DNA of 64,000 nucleotides, taken from contig FN649749.1 of the NCBI GenBank assembly GCA_000310025.1, positions 2,583,141 through 2,647,140 of the forward strand. Direction: 5' to 3'. Below, piece after piece: positions 11,158 to 26,100 of this stretch. The notes under the pieces were generated by a model that did no database searches, had not been told where the DNA came from, and worked only from the letters and a program-made list of their open reading frames with translations. Made by a program: the position numbers and the translations under genes. How positions within the stretch are numbered: the stretch's first letter is position 1; each line of letters starts with the position of its first letter. The DNA comes from Ectocarpus siliculosus (Eukaryota > Sar > Phaeophyceae > Ectocarpales > Ectocarpaceae).

Positions 11158-14100
11158 ATGAACTCACAGTTGCTTCGAGAAGACAGTGCATGTCTCCTTG
11201 GAGACGAGAACAGCCTGCGGGGAGGGGCAGAGGGAGGCCTTGCAGGGCGTACGAGCGAGGAGGAAGACGGCGGGGGTGGTGCCGACAGCAAAGACATCGA
11301 GACAGCAGAGATGGAAGAGCTGATGGACGACATCCTTAGCCCTCGGTCGTGCTCTCTGGCGAGCACGGCTGACGGTAGCAGCAACGGCGGTACTGAGCCC
11401 CACAACGAGGGGAGCGCTGGGAATGATGACAGCAGGAGGTGTTCGGTGAAGAAGCGAGGCGAGGAATCGTCTTCGCTGAGGCACGGGGGGGGCAATAGTG
11501 GTAGGAGAAATAGTGCGAAGGATGTCGATGAAGAATTAGGCGGGACCGTCGTTGCGAAGGCAAGGCGAAGAAAGAGTTCGACCGGTGGCGAGAGAGGAAA
11601 GCTTGGTCGTACTGATGATGGGGACAACGAAGGAAAAGCCTCTGGAGGGATCATTGATAGGTGTGTCCGTGGGTCGGCTGATGTACCGCGAAGACAAGCA
11701 ACAGGTAGAGCTCTGCTCGTCGAAAGTTACATGTCGTCTGCATCGCTTCCAGCTATTGGCAGCGATGGGGTTTCGCGACACTGTACGCTTTTTTCTGTGC
11801 CAAGTGGGAGCGGACATCATTGTACAGCTGTGTAGACGTGTTACTGTATGATGACTGCACAGTAGTCTAAGTACGCATGTACGCATGCCGCTCGAAGCCC
11901 AAACGTGGCGAATATGTCGCATGCTGAATCTACATGTTGTCTACAGTGTACAGTAGTGCCCTTCGAGAGTTCACAATATCACACGGGAAACTAGGCGCGG
12001 GACGTTCCTCCTTCCGAGTTGCTGAGACTCTTCTTGAATAATCTACATCGCGACAGACTAGTCTACGGTTCTTGCAGTTTTTGCGTGTTAGGCCACTGAA
12101 TACAATCGACGGCGGGCAGTACCCCGCTGTTGTATGAGAAACAACTCGCGCGGTATGTTTCGTGCGCAACGTGCATGTTTAAGCATGGTAGAGCTGTTGC
12201 AAGAATCTGCGAATCTTTCGGTGAGGAACACGTCTCCTTCTCAAAGACGTAAGTAGTAACTGCTGTGAATCCGTCCTACGCGTACAACACGAATGTCGAC
12301 GGATGAACAGTTCATTCCAGATGCTTGCGGAACACCCTACACAGTACCCCGTGCTGAATCTTGGACAGGAAAATACCTGAATAAATACCGCGCTGCTGCG
12401 GACGGGCGATAGTTGTTTGTTGAACCTCCCCCAACCCAGAGGGGTGGATACTACAGCACTGTAAGCCCGAGACCCCACATTCGGCCACATCTAGACGATG
12501 TGGACATGGCATGCATGCAGAGAACAAAACATCTAACATCATGTGCCGAGCAGGGTCATCGCACCATTTCCAACAGAGCATGAATCGGCGCTGTCATCAA
12601 CAACGGTGAGCCCCACTAGTTAGAATACGACGGGTGTTCGTGCACTCGCCCACTTACAAGAGTGAGGCACATCATACCAATGGCAGGTTGAACGAGGGAG
12701 TACGGGCGGTAGCCCCAGCGTTGAGACGACGAAGCTCGAGCATCGCCAAACATATCGCAGTCGCCGCGGCGAATGTCACCGCTATCACTGGCACCGGCAC
12801 CAATGATCGGGATACGCTGGCCGCGGCGGCCGGCGACAATCGGCGAACTAGGCTACTGAACGTGGCAATGCGATCGAAGACGGCGGCTGCCGCGGTCGAG
12901 GGGAATAGCTCCGAAGAAGAGGTTAGTCAAGAGCGGTATGGTGTTACAATAGTTCAAGCAAGCGTACACCAACATTGCAGCACCCTATTGGGCACGCGGG
13001 AATTCAGCACATACCGTAGACAGTAGCTGTTCGCGACACGCCCCCTGCGAAACAGCCGTGGCTGCGACGCTTCTTCAAAAACGTTTCGCTTCGCCATCAA
13101 GTACGTCCCACAAGACACCGCCGATCGCAATAATCATACAAGATGGACGACGAGGGGGGAGAGGTAGAACACCCACGCCCTTTGGTGCACCGCCGGTCCC
13201 ACGTGTGATGAGCAACTTGTTGCTAGCCCGGAAAAATTGCACTGCGTTAGGTAGACCAGGATAACCTCCAGTGGCAACCCCGTCACCTAGCCTCCCGGCA
13301 ACGGCGCACCTCGAAAAATTTTCCCAAGAATTCTGTTTCCTCTACCTGTATTCTAACGTTCGTGGGGAACAACACTCACTTGAATAACATTCTCGCTGTG
13401 CGTACCTACTCGCTTTGCGATTGCTTGCGTTGTTCTGTTCCGGCTCGTGCCCGACGATTCTCAACTCGCTGTAGTGAGTGCGGCAGGGACCCAATCGGTC
13501 ACACCGCAATAAAGCTGCACACCCGTTGATCGAGTATTGCACCCTCTGTCCCCACGTGCACTTTCTCTTTGTCTCTGTCTGTCTGCCTGTCTCAGTTTCT
13601 CTCTCTACTGCAATATTTACTGCTCATCATCCTCATCTGTCTCCACAAGTTCATGTCTATATCTCTACCCATTTGTGCCCCCCTCCGATCTTTGTCGTAC
13701 GACTCAGGCCGACGCCGAGGCAGACGCGCAGGCCGTGGAGCGAGCGATGAGCATCTGGACCCTCGAGTTCCACGATCCCATCTTGGAGAAGGTAAGCCAT
13801 GGCAAAGGAAGGATGTGTCAAGTTAATGTTTTTGTCGGACGTTGGAGGTTCGGGTTCCTTGGGGGATACCGCCAGGGCTGGCCAGGAGTTGGCTGATGGA
13901 CAGGGAGTTGGACCCGCGTCATCCTCTACAGTACCTTGTGCTATTGTCTAAGCGGTCAGGGTTTGTCATTCCGACGAACAACAACGGCAATTTTTTTGTC
14001 GTGCAAGTACTCTAGGTTCGTTTACCCTTGTTGAAATAATGTAGGACTCGTAACCAATGGGATGTAAACCTCTCTCCTTAAGTTTGAACCCCGGGATAGC

Positions 14101-17100
14101 CACTCTCCATTTCGCGGGAGGCCCACGATGGTTCTGCGTTACTTGGTTATTCTGGAGTCAAGCTCGAATCTGCTTGTGGTGACAGCAATGTTTTTCTTGG
14201 ATAAAACGTCACCTCACGGTTGAAGATGTGGATGCTGCATTGTACAATCGATGGTGGGTATCGTGGCTACGGCAAGCTGTTCGGAGACACGGCCCGGCAA
14301 GCTGTTCGGAGACACGGCCCGAACGGACAGAACAATGAACGGAGTCAGGCCCTAACGGCGACAAAGGACACGTTCTATCCTTTTCTTGCGCCAGATTTTC
14401 TCACGATATGAGGGAGACAGTATACCGGAAGCCGCACACATGTCTGAAGATACAAGAAATTTGGATGCTGTCTTCCGTCTCGCCACTCTTCTCCCCTCCA
14501 TTCGAAACAGGCAGTCCAAACCCGAAACGTGGGCGCCTTTTCCACCTAAGGTTGTCACCTTGAGCGTTACCTAAGGTTGTCACCTTTAACGTTGAGTTCA
14601 CTTTAGGCCACGATGGGTTCGATACGGACTTCGTTCCTAGGTATTGCAGAAGAGGCACGCCCGTGACCAAGCGCAGCAACGAGCACGGCCGTTAGACGGC
14701 GATACCTGCGTATTTCTGTACGACAGGCGTTCAAATATACAAGCTGGCTACGTTTATCTTGCTGGCCCGACCTCCCCTCCGTTGATGCCCAGTCATTCGC
14801 GGCAGTCCTGAAATAAGTAGCCTAAAGAACTCGTTAGGTATGAATTGGCGAGGAACCTTTCGATTCTTAAGACAGCGTTCGTGGCCAGCAGATTCGATTT
14901 TTTTTTACGTTCGCCCGAGTACCCACGCCGAGCATTGGTCAATCCCCCCTTTCGCCCCCTTCCCACCCGTTGGCGAAACGAAATAAAACCAAGAAAATAT
15001 GTTTGTGCAACAAATGCCGCACAACCGTGACCAGAAAAGGAAAACACCAACAACACGACTACCAACGACACCCCCAACAACAACACCAACACCCTCCACC
15101 ACAATCGTATCAGTCATTCCGGAAACACTACCGGTCGTGGGTGATACCGAGGATTCGCGTCGGCGTCCAGATCCAGATGGCGCTGCACCTTCTGTTCGGC
15201 TCCCTCGAGCTGACCTGCGGGTACACCGCCGGGGCCGTGATGGGGGTGCTTTGCCTCCGACTAGCGATCATGGTTTCCCTGACGGGCTTCTCGTGGATGA
15301 CTCTCGACAAGAAGTTCCACCGGGTCATGGATCCCTTGACCCTGGGTTTCTACATGGTGAGGTTTTCTAGCTCAAGCGGGGGGGGGGTTAGAGTTGGCTT
15401 TTCTGGGGATCGGGGTGTTTCTTTCATCCCTCGAGGCTTTGTCGCGAGTCGGGCGGCTCTCTGACGGGGGCTCCACTGAGATACGATTGCTGTTCGGCGA
15501 ATTGCCGTCTGGTGAGTTCTCGCTGGTGTCTGCAAGGAATGGGTGGTTGGTTATATTTGAGCGTTGTGGTTCACCTGCTGCTTGACGAAATTGTAGGGTC
15601 GTTCATCGTTGGGACCCGAACAATGGGGTAGCACCACATCGTTTCGATGGCAACGACTACTTTCTGGCCACCTTTATTAGTTCCAGTGCGACGGGTGTGG
15701 GAAACAAGGCCAGACAATTATCGCACCTCACACCATCGATGAGGTGCACAACCGAGTTTTCTCCCAGTCCTCGGGGCATGCCTGTGTCGGGCTTGCGGAG
15801 AAATGTCGAACATTTCCTGTCGGAGGATCTCCAAACCTTGCCAGATAGGTTCGGTGGTAGTGTTCCGGGAGTCTTCAACCCCTCCCGCCTCGGAGCAACT
15901 CCCTCGTTTCCCCCAATAAACATAGATACTTTTCCACTTCGCCGAGAGCTCGCACTGTACCAGCATGACGAAGTCCCAACGCCCACGCACTCTCCCCAAC
16001 TGACCTGTATGTCTTTGCGCACCGAATGAGGTTTGTCTCGCGCTTGCACCAACCAACGCATGATTTCGCAGTTGAACAGCGTACTGCTGGTGGCCATCGA
16101 CGTAGTGTGCAGCGTACGGGGCACCGAGTCGACGTCCGACGGAGCTCCGCTTTACTTTTTCTTCGAGGGCAGATGGTCCCTGCCATCTTCGCTCCTCTTT
16201 GTGGTGGTTGTTTATCACATCAGGTGCGCCGTCAACGATCGAATACGGATTCTAGACCACAAGCATGCGACACGTCTTTCCATCACCTCCCAAGCGTGCG
16301 TAGATGCAATATTTGGTGATTTTGTGCTCCTGGTGTTGAAAGTCGTCGCTGTGTTTTAACTCGGGAATCTCTGCGTTGTCTATTTCATTACGTGTTCTCG
16401 AGGAGGTGCATGCCGCAGTAGCACCCGTGCTCTTTACTGTAGGCGTGGCTGGCCGTGCTGATTTCGTCGTGGTTTTCGCTGTTGTCTAGTGGTGCGTTGA
16501 ACACGATCCCGGAGGGAGGCAGCGGCGCTTGTGACTATGTAGCCTGATGGGGGTTTTATGTGGTCCTGTCGTTCAGCGATCGCTTGTTTTCTCGCCTGAT
16601 AAATATCTTTTGTGTGCTCAAGCGGTGTCCTTCACGTAAACCCACGATGCGTCCTCTTCGAGGTAGCGAAGTCATAGTGTTGCGGCTAGTGCCACGATGA
16701 CCGAATCTATCTTCGAAACTCGTCGTTCCGATTTTTCCGCGAAGATTATTGCCGTATTCCTTGTTCCAAGTGTTGGAGGGAAGGCTTGGCATTGATCGAG
16801 ATACAGAACATTTTCTTTGCGTTGCTGTGTTCCGCCCAATAGACACCGGTGTCGCCCATGCGTCGCGCAAGGCTGTTTGTGAGTCACTACCTCTGAACTT
16901 CTATCATGTATACCCCCCCTCTCCCCTCTGACCCATCAACTCTGGTCGGTGAAGCCCCGACGTTTCCGGCCCTGCCTCGCGGGTATGCGCTACACCTAGC
17001 AGGTCCCAATATGAGTAGTTTATCCCGTAAAACCCCGACTACCCACACCTCTTCCACTTTGGCCCCTCTTTTCCCGTGTTTGTCTCTCTCTCGTCGGACG

Positions 17101-20100
17101 GAGCAGTGGTCTGCGCTACATGTACTCGAACATCGTGGCGTGGATGCATTATTTCTTCCTTTGGCTGGCAATGGTCAGCGGCTTTTGCTGCGGGGACGGG
17201 TTCTGGTCGTTCTTCACGCAGTCCTCCGCACTTGTGCCCATCCTCCTGGTGCGTTTCTTTTGTGGCCTGCACCACACGAGGCCTCAAAATCACGGTAGCG
17301 TGTAGAACGTGCTGGAAACATGCGTGCGCTGACACTTCTCCGGCGGCCCATCCGCGGTCTCCGAGGACCACGAAACTCGTCCACTATCAGACATGCGGAA
17401 AGATTGGACTACACAATTTCGTTAGCGCACACAACACACAGGTAACCAAATGAACAACCGAATGAACAGCCATTGCAAAAATCTCGCCACATCGCACCTT
17501 ATGTCGCCACTTTCCACCCAAAATAGGTGCTGTCGATGATTTCTTCCAACACGGTGGAGAGGCAGATCAGAGAGGACTTCGTCCTACGATGCAACATTTC
17601 GAGCGAGAGAGGCAGAGCCGACGCGATCTGCGCTTCGAGTAAGCGAAAATTTTTTGCCGTTTTAGGGTAGTGTCTCTCGTGTCGCGAATTAGTTCAGATT
17701 CGATGGCGATACGCTGCAGCGTTGGGCATGTAGCAATGTTTGCAACAACCAACCAACGGCAACCAATGGCAACAACCGCAACAGAGGCTTTGACTGACAA
17801 CCCAATCACCCTTGTTTTCGAAACAACCGTCAGTGCTCCCGGCGAGCGTTTCGGAGCAGCTGAAGGAGGGGACGGCGGCGGAGGCAGTGCTGCAGGAATG
17901 GTCAGAGATCACCATCCTGTTCTGCTACATCACGGGGTTCAAGGAGCTCACGACAAGCTGTGACCCGTACGATGTTGTGGACTTCGTCAACTCGCTCTTC
18001 TCCAGTTTCGACCAGGTTCGTTTGAGATACGCGGCGCTCGTTCCAACACAGGGGGCGGGCGGACTCCCTTACCACTGCTTCTTCAAGGAAGGAGTTCCGA
18101 TCTCACAAGGGGTAGACCCGACTCAACCCGACTCGACGCCATGCACCCGGGTTCGCTTCTAAGCTCGCACCCCGGTGCAGCGCACCGAATCGACCTGTCG
18201 TCACTACGCTCTTCACATGACGAACCTTTGCCCCACCACCACCTCCCATCCGCCCGGCCTGCCTCTCCCACCCCCCACAGTGCACCGAGTATCACCACGT
18301 GTACAAGCTGGAGGCCATCGACTGCTCGTACCTTTGCTGCGCGGGGGGTGGGCAGGAGGGGGAGGGAGAAAACCTTGCCCCGCACGCGGATCGAATCTGG
18401 GACATGGCGCTCAGCATGCTGGCCGTCGCCGCCCACGGCAGCAAGTGAGAATCGTACCATAGTTGGTGTAGTGAAGGCATCTCGGGTCGTCAGTTTCCCC
18501 GGGCGGTCTTGTCGGCGGAACCGAGCACACCCCGTACGACAAAGCACACAACATAGTGTTTCCGGTAGACGCGGTCCTTCTTGCCTAAACCCGGTGACGT
18601 TGTTTTCATCGATTTGGTGCAAGATAAGGCGAATCGGGGTACGCTAAGGACAATAAACAGCAGACGTAGTTCGTACGCACCCCACGCTCATGGTGCCCCA
18701 TCATGCGAGCAGAAGCCTCCTACGAATGTGGGTCACGAGGATTCCTTGTCATCTGAAATCGTGGCGAGGGTGTGGTTTTGGTCGTCATTGTTCCTATCGC
18801 ATTTCACGAAGCTGGATAGAAGTCACCACGCGTGGCAACAACAAGTGGGTTCTCCGGATGCAGAATGTAGGCGCCAACGCTTACTTTCAAGGGAGGAGTG
18901 TGGGTTGCCTTGTGTGCTGCCGAAGATTCTGGCATCCTTGCCAAACACTACGCCTGTTCATCGAGAGACTGCCGAGTGTATGAATTTCTTGCAGTACCAA
19001 CATCGTCAGTGTCCTGGGCAGAGGTCCATCTAACAAGGAACGGCCGTTGCGTTTCGTCTCTTAAGGCGATGACCGTCAGCGGTTCGCACACGTCCTCTAC
19101 TGGTTCTCTTCCTACTTCGTACTATCGTGCTAGGAAGTCGTAGACGGAGTAGTGCACTCCTGTACCACGAGATTCCCAATCTCCCAGGGCGATGGTCTTG
19201 AAGACATACTTCGAGGAAAGAGCACGAACAGAAGTCGTCGACCAGGACAGATTCCCTGCCATCGACACCAAGAAATTGCTCACCGCTTCAACAGCATTCT
19301 TCCCTGTATCCTAGAAGTCATATTTCGTCCTCATGTCCTCCTGGTGTACAGGTTACCAGCCGCTGTCGGAGCGAAAGAGTCTGGTAGTGGGGCGATCCTC
19401 AAGATCGGGGTTCACACCGGCCGGTGAGCAAAGGCCGAATACTCTTAAAAGATGCTTAGCCGACTTTGTCATTATTTTCTCGCCGTTGTAACTTTTGTCT
19501 CTGCCGTTATCTCACACGCCTTCTTGAAACTTTAGAAACAGTCTGTTGTTGGGCAAAGCGGTGTCTATCCCTCGCCATATGCAGCAGGTCGTCGAGAATT
19601 TGCTCCGGAGTGATTCTCGTTCGAAGGGATAACCGACACGTTTTGCTTTGATAGTGTAAAGAATGCTCTGCGGCCCTGGCTAACGTTTCACGTCTTGTCT
19701 GTGTTTTGTTGGTGGCGCCATTAGAACCGTCGTCTTAGTTGTGTGCACGAGCATCCCCGGAATCACTCGAGAGCAAATACTATCCGCTCAAGCCACGACA
19801 GACTGCTTGCATCACCACCTTTTGCCCCATGTTTACTTTTGGTGGGTTTCCAGGGTCGTGGGCGGTGTGTCGGGGGTGAAGTCGTACAGCTACCATCTCT
19901 TCGGCGACACGGTAAACATGGCTTCTAGAACAGGTGCGTATCAGCTGACCCCGCCTTGCTACTTTCTTCCTCACAAAACAACCAATGTTTTGCCTGAGCA
20001 TCTGCTCTTTCTCGTGTGAGGCCACAACTGAGCATGGCTTGCAGGATATTCTACGAGATGAGTTGAGTTTCAACAAGAGAGATTCCTCAAACGGAGCTAA

Positions 20101-23100
20101 GAGATTGGTTAGGTTATTCCGGTAAAGGTTCAAAGGGGGTTCCTTACAATATTTCGGAGAAATATTGATGAAACGTCACAACAATTATCGTCGATTCTTG
20201 CGAGCGACTGTTCTCAACAGCTTCAATGGGCGATTTGACCTTTGATTGCTGTCGGGGATGGACGATTTGCAGAAAATATCGTTTCTTACTCCTTACTGGC
20301 AACTACTTCCCAAGCAGAAAAAATATTATGTAGACCACATGAAAACTATGAATTTTTATCACAGTTGCCTGCTCACTGCTCGATTTTGCAATGAGCGTGT
20401 TGGCGGCTTAACGTATTTGGCACCTTAGAGAAAGGCTCGCGATAGAGTAGATTGCAGAGGTCCATGACTCAGGATGGCCTAAAGAAACTCAGAAGACCCA
20501 GCTCTTGTACTCAACTCCGTTGGGCGCATCATGCTGAATCAAGGCGGCAATCGTCCAGCCTTGGTATATCTTGCGCTGCGAGACCCTACATCAACCATGA
20601 TTCGAGAGTTGTCCTCTCCCGGTTCGACGGTTGTACATTAATCGCCCTCTCTTATGGGTACTGTAGTTTTTTGGAGTCTCAGTTCGTATTTCATCGCTAC
20701 TGTCGAGCACACGTTGAAGTATCGAGTTTAGTATAGGATCCACTGCTGAGCTGTGTTCCTCAACCCTGTTTCTTGTATGTCGTAAAACGCTGAGCCTCTG
20801 TTTCGAATCACAAATATTTCTGAACTGCCGGCCCGTATCGTACGATTGAGTGCAGCTTCGACAGGACTGCCGGGCAGGGTGCAGCTAAGCAAGTCTGCGT
20901 TTGAGTCCCTCTCCCCTGAAAAGCAGTCGGCTTGCGAGCTTCGCAGGGGCGTGGCCATGAAGGGGAAGGGGTTGATCGACACGCACCTCGCCAGCTTCGA
21001 CCCGGACGGGCTCGGGCAGAGGCTGTGGAGGAACTTTCGACGCTTTGAGAAGATGACAAAGGTATCGAGAGCAGCATGGACCAGGAACCGAGCGTTTTTG
21101 CATGCGTATGGCAAGAAACTCTAAGCCCGTTGAGGTTGAAGAAGGTTGCTGTAAGGGTATCAGCAATGTTTTGGCATTGTTGCGAATATCCAGACGCATC
21201 ACAACCCAATTTGACGTGAAACAGCCACGCCCCTTTAGTCTCTGGATATCGGTTGAACTCGGAATATATCGTCCGACGCGACCTACGCCAAAGAGTCGTT
21301 GGACGACAATGGGTTATTTGTGTAGGCTGAACGAATCGTCGTGGTGTCGGCCAATGAAAAATGCAATATAATTGTTGGGTTAGGGGGGTATGGGAGGAAT
21401 CCGGCCTTCCGCACGTATTCCTTGGTGTCCTTGATTCTTCCAACATCGTATTTTCTTCTCCATGGATGTGAGCGGGCAGACTCACCTCAAACTCATATCG
21501 ATCCGTCACTAGGCCCGAACTTCCATCCGGTCCGTAGAATATTGTTACGCGTGATGCCGGGTTTCCGCTCTGCGCTGGAAATGCCCTCTCTATATTTGCA
21601 CCCAACGCATCCTTGCACCTCCACGCCACGTGACATCAATTGGAACGACAGGTCTATGACCCCAACTTCCAGCACAAGGGGGGCGGAACCAAGAAAGGGC
21701 AAGACCAGGGTGTGTTTTCCCAAGAAGGGAAGATTCACATGATCCGGGTAAAAAGGCTCAAGTTCACTCTCAAGGGGTCCAACTACGAGGACTCGCAGAA
21801 CACGGCGTTAGGAGGTGAGATTTCCGTGACTTCAGGGCCGTCGAAGGCGCTGCCAAGAACCTAGCCGGCGTCAACGCGTGTGGGTTGGTCCTTTGCCTTA
21901 AGAGGGTGATGCAGCGACCTGTATTTCCTGAGCCCTCGTTGACTGGTGCTCCCTAGACGACCGAGCGGGGTCATGCAGGTCTATTTGAAGATCAAAGATT
22001 GCAGCATATCCTGAGACTCCCATGGCATAGGTCCACTAGCCTAAGCCTAAACCGAGCTCCATAGACGTTGTGTTCCCACTCTTTCGCCTTGACACACATA
22101 CACACACCCGGAATGCCTTTTTCGCAGACGAGTTGGAGAAGGAGTACCAGCACCAATATAACGCGAGCCATCTCCAGCACTTTCAGGTATTTTGTTCGGG
22201 AGTGGAAAGGTCTGGTCCGCAGGAGATCGGGGTAGGCATGTGCTGCGCTGGGTAGCGTGATGAGGTTCCCCATCGGGTAATTCCGGGCAGCTTGGCAGGG
22301 AGAACACTCTCAGCAACTTGCCCAGCATGCCGTATTCCCGAGCGAACATTGTGCGAATGGAGTATATCACACCCTGACGGACCGATTTCCCAAGGTTTTC
22401 CTCTCCGATTATGGAATATGGGTAACGTCGGCGCCGAAAGTAGTAGGGGATTTGGCAAGAGGTCAAGGACCACTTTTCACAGGTTGTGCTCTCACGAACT
22501 CGTTTCTGACTAGCAACCTAACTTTTCACGATCGCTCTTCATAGCCGTGATACCAGGCGCGATACCAATAACGTTTGTTATTCACTATTTGTTTTTCTTC
22601 TGTTATGTTATGGATCCATCTCGCGACGACCTTTCGACACTGTCGCCCCGCCGCTCACGTGTGCACACGCACCCACATCTCCGTGAATATGGCGATTGCA
22701 CAGATTTTCCTGCTGGTAGCGTGGGTGTGTGTTTGTGCCTCGATATACCTGGATTTCTACCGGAGCCCTTCTGAGGTGACCAGAGCACGAGTGGGCATCC
22801 GAGTCTCCGTGTGCCTTCTCCTGCTGGTCGTGCTCTTGTCCACGAGAGATCCCAAGTTTGTTGGCTGGCTGCAGGTACGCAAACGTCCGGACCTGGCGCC
22901 GTGCGGTGTCCACGGCATGCACCGAAGAATGACGTAGGCCCGTTGTCGTAACTCCATGGCTTTTGTGGTCGTTGTTGTGGTTGTGGTTGTGGACGTTATT
23001 ATTTGCTGCTGCTGTTCTTGTCTTGTTTTCGATACTATTGTCGTTGTTGTTACTGTTGTTGTTCCTGCACTTGATCAATCTTTCGGGTTTGTGCCACAAC

Positions 23101-26100
23101 AGTCCGTCCTTTCACTTGTCTATGCTCGTCACCACCCTCCCATGTAGCCGGTGGGGGCCGTCACCGCGGTGATGTTCTGCATCTCGCTGAACGCGTTGCT
23201 TCTTCTAGTGCCCGAGTTCCACATGATGGACATGAACATCATCAGCCTCGTCACGATATCATTGCTCATGGTGAGACCACTCTTTCTGCAGCGCCCATTG
23301 GTGGTGACTTGTGAGAACCACGGGGTGGGCATGACTACTGTCGGTATCGGACATCGCAATAACATTGTCTCTGGGCTCGTTAGTCTATGTGGATACCATT
23401 AGCCCGCATCGTAGGGCTATCGCTCATGGTGGTTGAGAGCAATCTCGGCCCGTGGTACGGACATCAGTCATCATGCACAGATGTCGGGTGTGTTGTACAA
23501 GGTACCTGATGTGAACAGCACGTTCGTCTTCACAACCGGCGTCGCCTCCTTAGGCAGGCGGACCTGACACGCACAGAGCGGGTAGGCACGGACGTGACCG
23601 GTCCTTCGGTGTTGACTATGTTCACGAATTGAGTAACAGCTTCTTCAACACAATGACGGCTGTCTTCGTTGTTGGCTTGGGCCCTTCTGTGTTGAACATG
23701 TGTACGAACTTACAGTAGCAATAACTTCAACACCTGCCGGCTGTCTTTATTGAGCATTTGTTTCCCCGCAACGCCTGTTGCACTGGACGGTGCTCGTGAG
23801 ATCTCACGTGTGAAACGAACAACCCCGCAATTCTGCCATACGATCCGATTCCTCGCCCCTACGACGTGAAAATCTTCAGGAATGGCCTCGTGCCACAATG
23901 CAGCTGTGCGAATAGAGGCTACAGGAAGAAACCACGGACCACCAACAACCCTAACTTGCCCTACCCAGACCATCACTAATCCCACAAGCAACAAACGAAC
24001 GCCGCAGGATCTCCAATACGCCTACGTGCTGGCGGTGAATGTGGTTGACGTGGTGGCTTACACGGCAGCCATGGTTGGGGCCCAAACACACCATGTAAGC
24101 GAGAAAGTTCACTTTCGAATGCCTATCGAGTTTCGAGTCCTGTGTGAATCTCGAAATTCCTGCAGTTGGCGACTGCAAAGTAACATGAGCCGTGACATAC
24201 GCCTACGAGTGGGGCTGCTCGCAACATGTATGCAAATGAACCTGGAGACTGCATACTCGGCGCGAGGGGAGTTATTTGGGGCTAACCGTGTTCAGCCAGG
24301 GCGGCAACAAGGTTATTTGGTTTACGAGAGAGGTGTATGACGCGTTTTTAGCCGTAACGTTGCGTGAAGTTAGCCTTCGTGAGGAGAATATACAGCCCAA
24401 GATATCCCATCTTCGTTTCTCTCCAACAGTTCTGTTTCGTGGGCAGTACAAGTAGTTCGCTCGAGAGACCACCCAAAATGCAACATTCACAGGGCACAGC
24501 GGCAATAACAGCTGTCGTGAAGCCTAACGCTAGGCATGTCCGCGCGGGGCGAACAAAGCGAATTTTCACTCTACAAAGTGCACGTACGTATGTCGGTAGA
24601 CTCCGTTGCCGAACATGAGCGCTCTAGTTTAGTAAAATACATGGCCCCAACTCTGTCGGGCGAGAGGGCACAGCAGTATCAGCCTCTACTAAGGAACGAG
24701 GAATGCTGAGTATATGCAACACGGGATACCTGAGACGCATACTCGACCCAACTGTTTTGCGTGATACGTGTTTGTCGTCTGTCAAGGGAGAGGACGTGGT
24801 GGGGTACCTCCTGTTCGTGTACGGGGCGGCCCTGATCGGTAGCTACGCGTGCAACAAGAGGGAGCGAGAGTTTCGATATACATACCTCCACCGTCGGATT
24901 CTCGAGGACAACAAGGTGGGGACTCTCACTGTCGGGGGTCTGTTATGGAAATGCAGCAGCGCGACTGTCAAGCGGTAGGGAGAGGTGTTCCGAACCTGGA
25001 ATTTCCGAAACGTCGAGATTAAATCTCCTTTTCGACGTTTGAGGGTTATGGAAAGGACGCGATAGGATATGTACTTTAGCATCGAACTGACAGTACTAGA
25101 GCACCCATATAACACCGCCTGAAGAACGAAAAGGGTGTTCATTTGACTCCTAGCGGCTTTCGTAATGACATGGGTGTAGTTCGTCCGAGAGTCTCTTGCT
25201 CTAAGCCGTTTGTCACTTAACGGAAGTTCCGGATATGGGTGAGCCCTCTAGCGTCCGTTAAGGCCGAACATTGTGGAACGAACCGCTCAAAACAGAACCG
25301 TTGTTTGACCGCATGGTGTGTTGCTATTCTGTGAAGTTTCTCCGGCTCCTTTTTGCCATCACGAGATCAACCTTACGGCCAATCAGGCGGAAGTTGCCGA
25401 CTTGTCGCAGGCGCTGTCACCTTTGCGGTGAGCGAGTGCTGTAAACGTTCCTCGTCACCGCCCCGAACAGGTGAAAGCGGAAGACCTGTTGAGAAACATG
25501 TTCCCGAACGTGGAGCACGTGCGGGCCCTGGTGAAGGGGCGCCGCGTGGTCGACCACCTCGAAGACGTCACCATCATGTTCAGCGACCTCAAGGGGTACA
25601 CACAGTGGGCCAGCGAAGAGTCGCCGAAGGAGGTCTACCGCGTCCTCAACAAGGTACGGCAGGGCGGGTTTCAGCATAGTGCTAGCTTTGTTGGTGATAT
25701 GCTTGATGCAGCATCGACCGCGTTCCCTGACCAATGAAACGGCCACAGTGTCCACACTTCGTTGCCTACAGTAGCATGGACTGCGCTAGACGTGAGGGGT
25801 AGCGGGGCGGACAAGCTATACGCAGCAAGTTAGGAATTCTGCGACTACCCGCGCGTGGGTGCTCTTGCTTTTGAGTTCCCAAAGCCTGGTAGATGTCATT
25901 GGCCGTACAGTCAACTGGTCAATATGTCAACGTCGGTGGTACAAACTCGAAAATAGTATTTCGTACTTCGAAGTACATGTTTTACGTGTTTAACGACTTG
26001 GCCTGACCGCTCTTCGCACGGTAGAGCTGCCACAAACACGCCCGTTAGCACAACGTATGTCTGTCGATGCCTCTTGCACAGAATTGCGAGTGTGCTCTGG

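Larger units (their letters stand above)
13708..17248 (+). other. Cyclase: juxtamembrane exon and first six-span cassette
   Basis: Exon 13708-13791 codes the segment WTLEFHDPILEK that leads into the membrane region, spliced in phase 0 to SFRKHYRSW (exon 15114-15356). Exons 15114-17248 then code long hydrophobic stretches such as ALHLLFGSLELTCGYTAG, GVLCLRLAIMVSLTGF, SVLLVAIDVVCSV, SSLLFVVVVYHI and YFFLWLAMVSGF. I count about six spans, as in M1 of membrane cyclases. Confidence 0.75.
22704..24915 (+). other. Cyclase: second six-span cassette
   Basis: Exons 22704-22874, 23148-23270, 24008-24094 and 24787-24915 code consecutive hydrophobic segments: IFLLVAWVCVCASIYL, VSVCLLLLVVLLS, VTAVMFCISLNALLLLV, IISLVTISLLM, AYVLAVNVVDVVAYTA and VVGYLLFVYGAALIGSYA. 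The last is followed by the basic linker NKREREFRYTYLHRR into C2. All four exons are phase 0 at both ends. The last uses an AAG acceptor. Confidence 0.75.

Noticed and set aside
25963-25976. 14-bp palindrome GTACTTCGAAGTAC in a cyclase intron
   Set aside because: Short enough to arise by chance and not linked to any feature.
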